Source: Cupriavidus sp. YR651 (GTDB lineage: Bacteria > Pseudomonadota > Gammaproteobacteria > Burkholderiales > Burkholderiaceae). Taken from it: a DNA stretch of 64,000 nucleotides. Positions 1 to 7,634 of the stretch are shown in pieces. Position 1 is the stretch's first letter. Every line of letters starts with the position of its first letter. The position numbers were made by a program, and so were the translations under genes. The stretch spans positions 404,304-468,303 of the forward strand of contig NZ_FMYZ01000001.1 of NCBI RefSeq assembly GCF_900101625.1. The letters run 5' to 3'. A model generated the notes under the pieces. The model was not told where the DNA came from and did no database searches. It worked only from the letters and a program-made list of their open reading frames with translations.

Positions 1-97
1 GATGGCAGACAGTCCCTACCAATGCAGGGTTCAACGCCTGAGCCGTGATGTTAGATACTCTTCCAAGAGGGACATTGACCCCCCTCGACATTCCCGT

Positions 98-134
98 CAG
101 GCGACCTTGGATACAAGTGTCGCCTGTTTTTTTT
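98..134 (+). terminator. Strong intrinsic terminator of an upstream transcript
   Basis: A perfect 8-bp inverted repeat (CAGGCGAC / GTCGCCTG, 13-nt loop) is followed by eight T residues on the plus strand. It must end a transcript entering from the left edge. Positions 1-97 have no convincing reading frame but contain short complementary segments (GTCCCT at 12-17 with AGGGAC at 68-73), so the transcript tail could be a structured RNA. That last point is inference. Confidence 0.75.
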
Positions 135-266
135 GGGCTGCAGGGTTTTAATTTTTTGACACCGCAGATCACCTGAAATGGTTCGCAACTTCTGTGATCT
201 ATTATTTCGGCACAAGAGATGGGGAATAAGCGCGGCACCGGAATGCGGGAAGACTGCCTCAAAAGC

Positions 267-298
267 GCAAAAAAAAGAGCCCGCCAAAGCGGACTCTT
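267..298 (-). terminator. Intrinsic terminator, minus strand
   Basis: A 10-bp stem (one G-T pair) closes a 4-nt loop and is followed on the minus strand by a run of T (A-run at 269-276 on plus). It is the second minus-strand terminator below dusA, about 110 bases beyond the one at 408-435. It therefore either backs that one up or ends a separate short transcript from 299-404. Confidence 0.7.
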
Positions 299-360
299 AA
301 ATTAGCGATCTCAATGCCCTGAAGGCCATCTCAATGTAGGTGCCTTTTGCACGACGCACT

Positions 361-389
361 ATCCGGGCAAACCCAAATCTCGCCCGGAT
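361..389. repeat. Perfect 8-bp inverted repeat between two terminators
   Basis: ATCCGGGC at 361-368 and GCCCGGAT at 382-389 are exact complements around a 13-nt spacer. They lie in the 110-bp stretch between the two minus-strand terminators, which has no open frame. A small RNA or an operator are both possible; nothing else in the stretch decides it. Confidence 0.45.
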
Positions 390-407
390 CGGATCATCGG
401 CGCGATG

Positions 408-435
408 AAAAAAACAGCCCGCACAAGGCGGGCTG
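408..435 (-). terminator. Intrinsic terminator at the 3' end of the tmRNA-like transcript
   Basis: A perfect 8-bp stem CAGCCCGC / GCGGGCTG with a 5-nt loop is followed on the minus strand by seven T residues. It lies about 110 bases beyond the tmRNA-like tag hairpin and 220 bases beyond the dusA stop, so it would end that RNA and any dusA readthrough. Confidence 0.8.
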
Positions 436-643
436 AATAATCAGTTGAAGAAAGCCCTGTATTCGAGGGCAGGCACAGTGTAAGAACTTGCATCGCTTTA
501 AGCGACTTAGGGGAATCCCTTTACTGGTGCGGGTTTCCGGCAGTCAGGCTGCCGGATAAGCCGCAGCGGTGTCGTTTGCGCCCATGAGGCATAGAACGAC
601 CGTTCGCTTTTAGAGTTTTCCTTCGAATTCCAGGGAAAACTTC
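436..643 (-). ncRNA. ssrA: tmRNA coding segment (probable two-piece, permuted tmRNA)
   Basis: The minus strand carries a recognisable tmRNA tag frame at 579..544: GCA resume codon, peptide ANDTAAAYPAA, then TGA. The tag starts AND and ends AA like known ssrA tags. Its last codons form a 7-bp hairpin (CCGGCAG / CTGCCGG) with the stop codon in the loop, as in the P5 hairpin of E. coli tmRNA. Upstream, at about 633-620, is CTGGAATTCGAAGG, close to the conserved tRNA-like 5' motif CTGGATTCGACGGG. The bases before GCA (ATGGGC) resemble E. coli ATAGTC. Cupriavidus is known to have a circularly permuted, two-piece tmRNA. I could not find the acceptor piece (T arm and CCA end) on either side, so the ends given are approximate and the gene may be incomplete or arranged unusually. 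Confidence 0.6.
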
Positions 644-658
644 CCAGCATCAAGGAGC

Positions 659-1687
659 TCAGGCGGCCTCCAACAACCCAGGTCGCAGATGTCCACGCGC
701 CTCCTCGAACAACGTGGCAACGTCCGCGCGCGTGCGCACACCATGCATGCGACGCGCATCTGACAGCACACGTCGCCATCCCCGCCCGCCATGTACGCCA
801 CGATGCAGTCCAAGCATATGACGCGTCGCGGCGCCCATATAGCCGCCCCGCTCCACCAGCGCACCGATATATTCCTGCATGGCTAGTTCCGCCTCCTGGC
901 GCGTCGGCACCGGCGAATTTGCGCCGTAGAAGCGAGTATCCATTTCCGCCAGGAAATACGGCTGGTGATAAGCCTCGCGGCCGATCATCACACCATCCAC
1001 ATGCTCGAGATGTTGCACAATTTCCTCGTACGTGACGATGCCCCCGTTAATCAGAATCTCCAGTTGTGGAAATTCGTCTTTCAACTGATAGGCGACCTCA
1101 TATCGCAGAGGTGGAATTTCGCGATTCTCCTTCGGACTCAGCCCTTTCAGAATCGCATTACGTGCATGAACGATAAACGTCGTGCAACCTGCATCGGAAA
1201 TGGTGCCAACAAAATCCCGCACGAAGTCGTAGTGCTCGATCGTATCGATGCCGATGCGGTGTTTGACCGTCACCGGGATGGACACGGCGTCGCGCATTGC
1301 CTTCACACAGTCCGCCACCAACGCCGGTTCCGCCATCAGGCAGGCGCCAAAGGCACCACGCTGCACTCGCTCGGACGGGCAACCGCAATTCAGATTAATT
1401 TCCTTGTAGCCCCACTTCTCGCCCAGTTTCGCGGCCTGCGCCAGGTCCGCGGGTTCACTGCCCCCCAGTTGCAAGGCCACCGGCTGCTCCGCCGGATCAA
1501 AATCCAAATGCCTTGCCACGTCGCCATGCAGCAGCGCACCCGTCGTTACCATCTCCGTATAGAGCCAGGTGTGACGGCTCAGAGCGCGGTGAAACATGCG
1601 GCAGTGGCGATCAGTCCAGTCCATCATCGGAGCTACGGAAATCCGCCGAGCGTTGATAGCACTGGTTTTCTCTTGCAAATCAGTCAT
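659..1687 (-). CDS. dusA: tRNA-dihydrouridine(20/20a) synthase DusA
   Basis: Flavin enzyme that reduces uridine 20/20a in the tRNA D loop. The 342-residue protein has the Dus TIM-barrel start (APMMDWTDRHCR), the active-site segment NCGCPSERVQ with its catalytic cysteine, the FMN-phosphate region (INGGI, GVMIGREAY) and the DusA-type C terminus beginning TRHMLGL. Length fits the family. The ATG at 1687 is chosen because homology starts soon after it; an ATG at 1726 would add 13 residues, and neither has a clear ribosome binding site. The stop lies about 80 bases before the tmRNA-like tag on the same strand. Confidence 0.95.
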   Translation of the reverse strand: MTDLQEKTSAINARRISVAPMMDWTDRHCRMFHRALSRHTWLYTEMVTTGALLHGDVARHLDFDPAEQPVALQLGGSEPADLAQAAKLGEKWGYKEINLNCGCPSERVQRGAFGACLMAEPALVADCVKAMRDAVSIPVTVKHRIGIDTIEHYDFVRDFVGTISDAGCTTFIVHARNAILKGLSPKENREIPPLRYEVAYQLKDEFPQLEILINGGIVTYEEIVQHLEHVDGVMIGREAYHQPYFLAEMDTRFYGANSPVPTRQEAELAMQEYIGALVERGGYMGAATRHMLGLHRGVHGGRGWRRVLSDARRMHGVRTRADVATLFEEARGHLRPGLLEAA

Positions 1688-2083
1688 TTCTGAGCGAACC
1701 GGTCGGAACCGATTCTTGCCTCGCATTCATAAGATTTACCCTCGTTCTTGCTGCGAGTTTGCTACGAGCGAGGGTCAGAAAGTGGCTCCCACCATCGAAG
1801 TCGGCGAAAAGCGGCGCACACAGGTACGCCGCAAAGGCGATCCTGCTGTCAGCAATTCTCGACAGGAAGGCCGAAGCGGAGTGCTGGATTCAGACGGTCA
1901 AAAGCCCTTGCGGAACGGGGGATTCGCCGATGATCGGAGGACTGCCGAGTTTACCATTTGCAGGACAATCGAGCGGTACGGGGAGGAAGTCGGGAAACTC
2001 CGGCCAATCGGCAGGAGCAAGGACGGCCCTCTCGCGATGCGGACCCTGCCCCACCCCTCTCCGAGCCTCCGTCAGAGGCCGCC
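1688..2083. other. Intergenic stretch upstream of dusA, no gene seen
   Basis: No frame here looks coding. An imperfect 10-bp inverted repeat (ACCCTCGTTC at 1738-1747 and GAGCGAGGGT at 1766-1775, one mismatch) would lie in the dusA leader. The rest shows no recognisable element. dusA is a known integration hotspot, but no integrase or att duplication was seen. Confidence 0.5.
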
Positions 2084-2395
2084 TTAACAGGACGAGGCAT
2101 TGCCCAAACGCGCGTGCCTTGCCGTAACGGATTTCACATCGTCTGTCAGAGGCGATTCGGCAGACCGTTTTGTCGTCACTGAGGCTTCCTTGAGAACCAT
2201 CACGAGCTGATGCTTTCGACGCTCAAGCGCCTGCAACGCCAACGATAAGTTGTCCAGGTCCCGGGCGGCAAGGAATGAATCTCCGCCTTCCATATCCAGG
2301 CGCGCAACCAATGCAGCCTGCGTCTGGAGGTTTGCGCGCATCTCCTTGATATATCGATCCAAGACGACCACATCCGCGAAAAGACTGACCCCCAT
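2084..2395 (-). CDS. Small hypothetical helical protein
   Basis: 103 residues, no named function. The middle (about residues 18-65) has regular heptad-like spacing of leucine and alanine, containing ALVARLDMEGGDS and later LERRKHQLV. This layout recurs in short uncharacterised proteins of Burkholderiales that I know only as hypothetical. The ATG at 2395 has GGAG 6-7 bases upstream; a GTG at 2431 would add 12 residues without a clear site. The last 35 residues are polar and probably disordered. It stands alone, with no co-oriented gene close enough to be an operon partner. Confidence 0.55.
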   Translation of the reverse strand: MGVSLFADVVVLDRYIKEMRANLQTQAALVARLDMEGGDSFLAARDLDNLSLALQALERRKHQLVMVLKEASVTTKRSAESPLTDDVKSVTARHARLGNASSC

Positions 2396-2640
2396 CACGC
2401 GCTCCAGTAACACCGACCTCAACAGGTCCACGTATCGGAAGCCTAGTCATTTCGACCGATCTCCGATGTAGGACGGAGCCGGATTGCCGTGTGGTCGGAG
2501 AGGATAAAGACTGTGAGCAAATCACTGGCACCGCAGACGGCGACTGGCCATCCGCGCCACGTCCATCATGTGGATCACTGCATTGATGATCACCGGGTAC
2601 CGCTCAGCCACTGCGCGATGAAGGTCGGGCGCCCTGGGAA
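2396..2640. other. Intergenic stretch with no gene seen
   Basis: Several short frames cross this stretch, but none has coding-like composition plus a start site. It holds the promoter region of the 103-residue gene and the sequence beyond the terminator of the 24-residue gene. No repeat or site was recognised. Confidence 0.4.
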
Positions 2641-2667
2641 TAAAAAACAGCGCCCGCAGGCGCCGTT
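2641..2667 (-). terminator. Terminator of the 24-residue membrane peptide gene
   Basis: On the minus strand AACGGCGCC and GGCGCTGTT form a 9-bp stem (one G-T pair) with a 4-nt loop, followed by six T residues counting those that close the stem. It lies about 40 bases after the stop of the short gene at 2705-2779, supporting that gene as an independent transcript. Confidence 0.75.
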
Positions 2668-2704
2668 CTCTGGCTCGTTTGGCAGGATTGCCTCCATGCC
2701 GGGT

Positions 2705-2779
2705 TCAGTGCATGAACAGCCAAATCAGAATCAGCACAAAAGCCGGTACGCCGAGAAGCCACGCGAGGATGTACGGCAT
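2705..2779 (-). CDS. 24-residue hydrophobic membrane peptide
   Basis: An ATG with an excellent ribosome binding site (GGAGGG, 5-base spacing) opens a 24-codon frame ending in TGA. The product starts MPYILAWLLG, continues with one hydrophobic helix (VPAFVLILIWLF) and ends MH, so it should be a single-pass inner-membrane peptide. Its own terminator follows at 2641-2667. Function unknown. Such peptides are often missed because of their length; a strong translation start plus a terminator make chance unlikely. Confidence 0.65.
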   Translation of the reverse strand: MPYILAWLLGVPAFVLILIWLFMH

Positions 2780-2895
2780 GATGTCCCTCCTAACTATCTG
2801 TAATGGGCTTGAGTCCACTATAGAAAGGGGGTCCTCCCGGCGATGTCGGGCCCGCCCCGCTTTACGCTGTAGGACGGGACTGACTTCCGAAGCGC

Positions 2896-3456
2896 TTATC
2901 CCGCCGCGTTCTTTTCAATCCAAGTCGCGAACGTCGTCAGGAATTTGCTCAGGAACCCGCGCGTGGACTCATTGGCAATGCTGCCTTGCTCGTCGAACAG
3001 CTTGTCGACGCCGCTGATGTAGGCCTCCGGCTGTTGCAGCACCGGGATATTCAGGAACACCAGCGATTGGCGCAAATGGTGATTGGCGCCAAATCCGCCG
3101 ACATTGCCTGGCGATGCGCTGATCACGCCGCCCGGCTTGCCGTCCCAGGCGCTCTGACCATAGGGACGCGAGCCGACGTCGATCGCGTTCTTGAGGCCGG
3201 CCGGCACGGAGCGGTTGTATTCGGGTGTCACGAACAGTACGGCATCGGCGCGACGGATGCGGTCGCGAAATGCTACCCACTCCGCCGGCGGACTGGCGTC
3301 GTCATCCTGGTTATACAGTGGCAACTGGCGGATCTCGACGATATCGAGCTTCAGCTGCGGTGGCGCGAGCGCGGCAAGAGCCTTGGCCAGCTTCAGGTTC
3401 AGGGATTCCTTGCGGAGGCTACCCACCAGCACGGCGACATCACGAGGATTGCTCAT
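2896..3456 (-). CDS. NAD(P)H-dependent FMN reductase (ChrR/YieF-like)
   Basis: 186-residue flavodoxin-fold reductase that binds FMN and reduces quinones, dyes or chromate using NAD(P)H in the cytoplasm. The N-terminal GSLRKESLN is the FMN-phosphate loop, and the PEYNRSVPAGLKNAIDVGSR block is the signature of the NADPH-dependent FMN reductase family, close to E. coli ChrR. The ATG at 3456 is preferred because AAAGGAA lies 6 bases upstream; a GTG at 3471 would add five residues. The natural substrate cannot be read from sequence. It stands as a single gene. Confidence 0.88.
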   Translation of the reverse strand: MSNPRDVAVLVGSLRKESLNLKLAKALAALAPPQLKLDIVEIRQLPLYNQDDDASPPAEWVAFRDRIRRADAVLFVTPEYNRSVPAGLKNAIDVGSRPYGQSAWDGKPGGVISASPGNVGGFGANHHLRQSLVFLNIPVLQQPEAYISGVDKLFDEQGSIANESTRGFLSKFLTTFATWIEKNAAG

Positions 3457-3637
3457 CACGGTTCCTTTCACTGTTCACGATTGAAGTAGAAGTGAAGCGG
3501 AGGCCGACCGGACCGCAAGCGATCAGGACAGGAGACGCTGCGTCAGGGCCGATCCAGCCGTCACTCTACTCGACCCGGATGGCCCTTGCTCAAGGACGTC
3601 GACGACAAGGTCTCCATTACAAGGTATCGACGAAAAG

Positions 3638-4720
3638 CTATCGACCCAGGCCGGCCAACGGATGATCCTCGCGCCGCCACGGGCTGTCGAAGAACGCCCT
3701 CACCCGCGCCGCGCTGACTTCGTCCAGGCGCGGCGCACTCCACCGGGGCTTGTGATCCTTGTCGATGGCCAGCGCGCGAATGCCTTCGATGCCGTCGCCA
3801 TTGCGGAACACGTCGTGCATCATGTCCAGTTCCATCCGCAACTCATCCTCGAGCGACATGGTGCGCGCACGACGAATCTGCTCAAGCGTCACGCAAAGCA
3901 TCAGTGGCGAGCGACTGCGCAAGGCGGCCGCCGTCTGCGCGGCCCAGTCGCCCTCGGCATCGCTCACCGCCACCAGAATGTCTTGCACCGTGGAGGCCGC
4001 AAAGGCGGCATCGATCTGGCCCGACAGACGCGCCAACTGGCTCTCGCGCGGCACGCAGGCTGCCACGTGCTGGCGCGTGAAACCTTCCATGTGTTCAAGC
4101 ACCGCATCGCCGCTGCCGAAGGCATTGGCTTGCAGTGACTCCACCATTTCGGCCAGCACATTCGCCGGCAAGTAGGCATCGGCGAGCTTTGCGTACAGCG
4201 CGTCGGCTGCACCAATCACGACACCGGTCAGGCCCAGGTATTCGCCCAGGCGGCCGGGCGTCCGCGCCAGGAACCAGCCTCCGCCCACATCGGGAAACAA
4301 GCCGATATTGGTCTCGGGCATCGCCATCTTCGTGCGGTCCGTAACGATGCGCAGCCTGGCACCCTGCGAGATGCCCATCCCACCGCCCATCACCACGCCA
4401 TCCATCAGCGCAATGTAGGGCTTTGCGTAACGGTGGATCCGATAGTTGAGCGCATATTCCTCGACGAAGAACTGGTCGAGCAGCGGGTCTTTTGCGTGAT
4501 AGGCCTGATGGAACCACCGGATGTCACCGCCCGCGCAGAAAGCCTTGCCGCCCGCACCGGCCACGACCACCGCCTGCACGGCAGGGTCGGCTTCCCAGCG
4601 CTCCAGCGCTTCCGTGATCGCGCGAATCATGTCCAGCGAGAGCGCGTTGAGCGCCTGCGGGCGGGTCAGCGTCAGGTATGCCACGCCACCTTGTACCTGG
4701 GTTGCCACAAAATCCGTCAT
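3638..4720 (-). CDS. Enoyl-CoA hydratase/isomerase family, 3-hydroxyisobutyryl-CoA hydrolase type
   Basis: 360 residues, the size of 3-hydroxyisobutyryl-CoA hydrolase (valine degradation) rather than the ~260 of plain enoyl-CoA hydratases. The crotonase core is clear: GGKAFCAGGDIRWF and the oxyanion-hole block DGVVMGGGMGISQGARLRIV, then MAMPETNIGLFPDVGGGWFLAR, typical of the hydrolase subfamily. The extra C-terminal helical part (LEDELRMELDMM, GIRALAIDKDHKPRW) also fits. Catalysis as hydrolase rather than hydratase is inference from length and this motif. No valine-pathway neighbours are present. Confidence 0.85.
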   Translation of the reverse strand: MTDFVATQVQGGVAYLTLTRPQALNALSLDMIRAITEALERWEADPAVQAVVVAGAGGKAFCAGGDIRWFHQAYHAKDPLLDQFFVEEYALNYRIHRYAKPYIALMDGVVMGGGMGISQGARLRIVTDRTKMAMPETNIGLFPDVGGGWFLARTPGRLGEYLGLTGVVIGAADALYAKLADAYLPANVLAEMVESLQANAFGSGDAVLEHMEGFTRQHVAACVPRESQLARLSGQIDAAFAASTVQDILVAVSDAEGDWAAQTAAALRSRSPLMLCVTLEQIRRARTMSLEDELRMELDMMHDVFRNGDGIEGIRALAIDKDHKPRWSAPRLDEVSAARVRAFFDSPWRREDHPLAGLGR

Positions 4721-4834
4721 GTCTGTCTACTCCGTTCTTGTTGCCAGCGATTTTACGCCAGCCGCAACGCGGATCTGCCATGCCAGGGCACATTGCGGGC
4801 GCCTTTCAGAATCGGCTCATCCGATGCCGGCGGC

Positions 4835-6403
4835 CTACGGCAGGCGGAACGCGGCCATGAGCCCCGTGAGCCGCTGGGCCTGATCCTCCAACGCAGAAGC
4901 CGCCGCAGCCGCTTCTTCCACCAGGGCCGCGTTCTGCTGCGTCATGCCGTCCATATGAGACACGGCCGCGTTCACCTGCTCGATGCCTCGCGACTGCTCA
5001 TCGGACGCCGCGCTGATACCACCAATGATGTCACTGACGCGATGGACGGCATCGACGATGTCCTGCATCGACCGACCCGCGGCGTCCACGAGCGACGTCC
5101 CCTCGCGAACGTTTGATACCGACGCGCTGATCAGCGTGCGAATCTCCTTTGACGCCGCGGCACACCGCTGAGAAAGATCGCGCACGTCGCCGGCCACCAC
5201 GGCAAACCCGCGGCCGTGCTCACCTGCGCGTGCCGCCTCCACCGCAGCGTTTAGCGCAAGGATGTTTGTCTGAAAGGCGATCTTCTCGATGACCTCGATG
5301 ATGTCGACAATCTTGTTTGCGCCGGCGTCAATGGACTGCATCGTATCCACTACGCGGCATACCGCCTGGCTACCACGTTCGGCCAGCGCCTTCGCGTTGG
5401 TGGCGAGAGTAGTCGCCTCCCGCGCACTGTCGGCATTGTGACGCACCGTACTGGTCAACTGCTCCATGCTCGATGCGGTCTCTTCCAGGGACGCCGCCTG
5501 CTGCTCCGTGCGTTGAGACAAGTTCGCGTTGCCACTGGCGATCTGCTGGCTCGCCGCAGCAATGGAATCCGCCCCGCCGCGGACCTCGCTCACCATGGCG
5601 ACGAGGCGTGCCTGCATCCGACCCAGCATACCCAGCATACGACTCGTCTCATTCCGTGCGCGTTCGTCCGCCGTCACGCCGGCCCCATTGGCATGCGATG
5701 CGCCGAGGTCGCCGTCTGCGATGCGTGCAAAACGCGCGATGGCAATGTCCAGCGGATGCACGATCGACACGCGCAGCCGCCATGCCACCACGGTGCTGAA
5801 CACCAGGCCGACGACTAGCGCGCCGATCGAGAGCGTCAGCAGGTTGCCATAGCGATGCTGTGATGCCTCGTACACGGCCTTGGCGCTGGCCACCTGCAGG
5901 CGACCCAGTTCCGTGTTGACGGCCGTGAAGGCAATATCGAGCTTAGGAATTGTCTCCATGACCGCGCTCATCACCGTGTCGCGATGACCCGCATGCAATG
6001 CCGCGATCATCGGCTCCACGCCCTGACTGAACAGCGCCTTGCGCTTGGCGGAAACGTCCTCTGTGGCACGTGTCTGCGCCTCATTGCGCGGGATCTCCAG
6101 GTAGGACTGCCAGGCCACATCCGACTGGCGCGCGAAGTCTTGCGCTGCTGCAGCCCGTGCCCTGGCGTCGGCCGGGTCGGTAGCAAACGCGGCTTGGTCC
6201 AGCAGCACGCGCACGAGCAACTGGTTGGAACGGGCTTCGGCCAGGTGCGTGGCGGCGGATAGCTGCTGCTGGTAGACCTGGCGCGTGGCATCGTTGCTGC
6301 GCGACATGCCCAGCCAGCCAATGCCGCCAACAATCAGTAGCAGCAAGTTTGAAACAATCGTGAGGAGCCACAAACGGGCTCCAATCGTGGTGTTGTCCAA
6401 CAT
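4835..6403 (-). CDS. Methyl-accepting chemotaxis protein
   Basis: Transmembrane chemoreceptor feeding the CheA/CheY pathway. The 522-residue protein starts with a membrane helix (about residues 9-32), has a periplasmic four-helix-bundle type domain, a second helix near 190-210, a HAMP linker ([21 protein letters not shown]) and the conserved signalling hairpin [34 protein letters not shown] (two adjoining blocks). No NWETF-type CheR tether is present at the C terminus. The ATG at 6403 is preceded by GGAGAG; the longer frame upstream runs into the divergent gene's promoter and is rejected. Ligand unknown. Confidence 0.93.
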   Translation of the reverse strand: MLDNTTIGARLWLLTIVSNLLLLIVGGIGWLGMSRSNDATRQVYQQQLSAATHLAEARSNQLLVRVLLDQAAFATDPADARARAAAAQDFARQSDVAWQSYLEIPRNEAQTRATEDVSAKRKALFSQGVEPMIAALHAGHRDTVMSAVMETIPKLDIAFTAVNTELGRLQVASAKAVYEASQHRYGNLLTLSIGALVVGLVFSTVVAWRLRVSIVHPLDIAIARFARIADGDLGASHANGAGVTADERARNETSRMLGMLGRMQARLVAMVSEVRGGADSIAAASQQIASGNANLSQRTEQQAASLEETASSMEQLTSTVRHNADSAREATTLATNAKALAERGSQAVCRVVDTMQSIDAGANKIVDIIEVIEKIAFQTNILALNAAVEAARAGEHGRGFAVVAGDVRDLSQRCAAASKEIRTLISASVSNVREGTSLVDAAGRSMQDIVDAVHRVSDIIGGISAASDEQSRGIEQVNAAVSHMDGMTQQNAALVEEAAAAASALEDQAQRLTGLMAAFRLP

Positions 6404-6632
6404 GGGGGCTCTCCGTGACTTGAATACCGGCCACTCCTCCATGGCCGCCCAAGCATTCACGGCGTACTGCCTCGTTCCTTGACGTACCGGCGGCGATAGT
6501 CTGTCTTTCGTTTTTGTGATGCCACCAAACGCGCGCCGTCGCGCTGCGATGGGTGTGAGTACGATCGCACACATGCACCCGTATGGAGGAAGCCCTCCAT
6601 GCAAAATTGCCGGAAATGTGCACACTGGCGCC

Positions 6633-7553
6633 ATGACACCAAACGCCCCGCCCACCCCTGCTGTCGCCAGCGTCCCGACGGACACCGCCTTCGATCCTGG
6701 CCTGATCCTGCTGGCCTTCGCGCCGGTCTTCCTGCTGACGATCGGCTGGGAAGCCTGGTACTGGTCGCGGCGGGACCGCTCAGTCTATAGCTGGCGCGAC
6801 ACGCTCTCGAACGCCACGCTCGCGCTGATGCATCAGGCGTCAGATGCGTTCTTCCTCTGGCTGATGATCCGCACGGTCTACAACTGGTGTTATGCGCACG
6901 GCCTGCGCGCAGTGCCCGAGACGTGGTGGTCGTTCGCACTGCTGCTATTACTTCAGGACTTTCTCTACTACTGGTTCCACCGTGCGAGCCATCGCGTGCG
7001 GTGGCTATGGGCGTCGCACGTGGCACACCACTCGTCGGAAGGCATGAATTTCTCGACGGCCTTCCGGCAGAGCCTGACCTATCCGGTTTCAGGAATGTGG
7101 CTGTTCTGGATTCCGCTGGCTTTCATCGGCTTCACGCCATACTGGGTAATCCTGGCCGTCGGCCTGAACCTGGCGTTCCAGTTCTTCGTCCACACACGTC
7201 TGGGGCGCCGCTGGCCCGTTGTGGAGACAGTTCTCAATACGCCGTCGGTACATCGTGTTCATCATGCGAAGAATTCGCAGTACATCGACCGCAACTATGC
7301 GGGCGTGCTGACGATCTGGGACAGGATGTTCGGCTCGTTCGTACCGGAGGAGGCGCCGCCGCAATACGGCATCACGCGGCAGATCCGCACGCATAACCCG
7401 CTGACGCTTACCTTCCATGAATGGCGCGATATGTTTGCCGAGACCTGGCGCCATCGCGACGTTCGCTATCTCTGGAAACCACCCGAATGGCGCAGCCCCA
7501 AGGCACCCGTGGAGACGGCCGACGACTTCATCATCGAATCGCCAGAATCGTGA
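6633..7553 (+). CDS. Fatty acid hydroxylase/sterol desaturase family membrane enzyme
   Basis: Integral membrane di-iron oxygenase family. The 306-residue product has several hydrophobic segments and the three histidine clusters of the family in order: HRASH, HVAHH and HRVHH, followed by a conserved [16 protein letters not shown] segment. The substrate cannot be read. The start is uncertain: ATG at 6633 fits the homology, but the best ribosome binding site nearby (GGAGGAA at 6585-6591) points to an ATG at 6599 in another frame, and a GTG at 6618 is also possible. It is divergent from the chemoreceptor gene. Confidence 0.88.
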   Translation: MTPNAPPTPAVASVPTDTAFDPGLILLAFAPVFLLTIGWEAWYWSRRDRSVYSWRDTLSNATLALMHQASDAFFLWLMIRTVYNWCYAHGLRAVPETWWSFALLLLLQDFLYYWFHRASHRVRWLWASHVAHHSSEGMNFSTAFRQSLTYPVSGMWLFWIPLAFIGFTPYWVILAVGLNLAFQFFVHTRLGRRWPVVETVLNTPSVHRVHHAKNSQYIDRNYAGVLTIWDRMFGSFVPEEAPPQYGITRQIRTHNPLTLTFHEWRDMFAETWRHRDVRYLWKPPEWRSPKAPVETADDFIIESPES

Positions 7554-7585
7554 ATAGTCCCCCGAACAACATATGACCGGGCAAC

Positions 7586-7615
7586 AAAAAACCGCGCTCG
7601 GAGGCGCGGCTTTTT
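7586..7615. terminator. Bidirectional terminator between the hydroxylase gene and typA
   Basis: CCGCGC / GCGCGG stem with a 6-nt loop, flanked by an A-run on the left and a T-run on the right, so it can end both convergent transcripts. Confidence 0.8.
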
Positions 7616-7634
7616 GTTTGCGACAGACGCTCGA

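Noticed and set aside
1-97. Tail of 6S RNA or another known RNA entering from the left edge
   Set aside because: Short complementary segments are present but no known RNA consensus could be matched with confidence.
51-287. 78-codon minus-strand frame
   Set aside because: It crosses two strong terminators, has no ribosome binding site and no family resemblance.
440-475. GCCCT-CGAATAC-AGGGC hairpin considered as a tmRNA T arm
   Set aside because: Loop bases do not follow TTCRANN on either strand, and no CCA end is near.
1770-1800. GGCTCCCACCA resembling a tRNA or tmRNA 3' end on the plus strand
   Set aside because: No T arm or acceptor partner precedes it.
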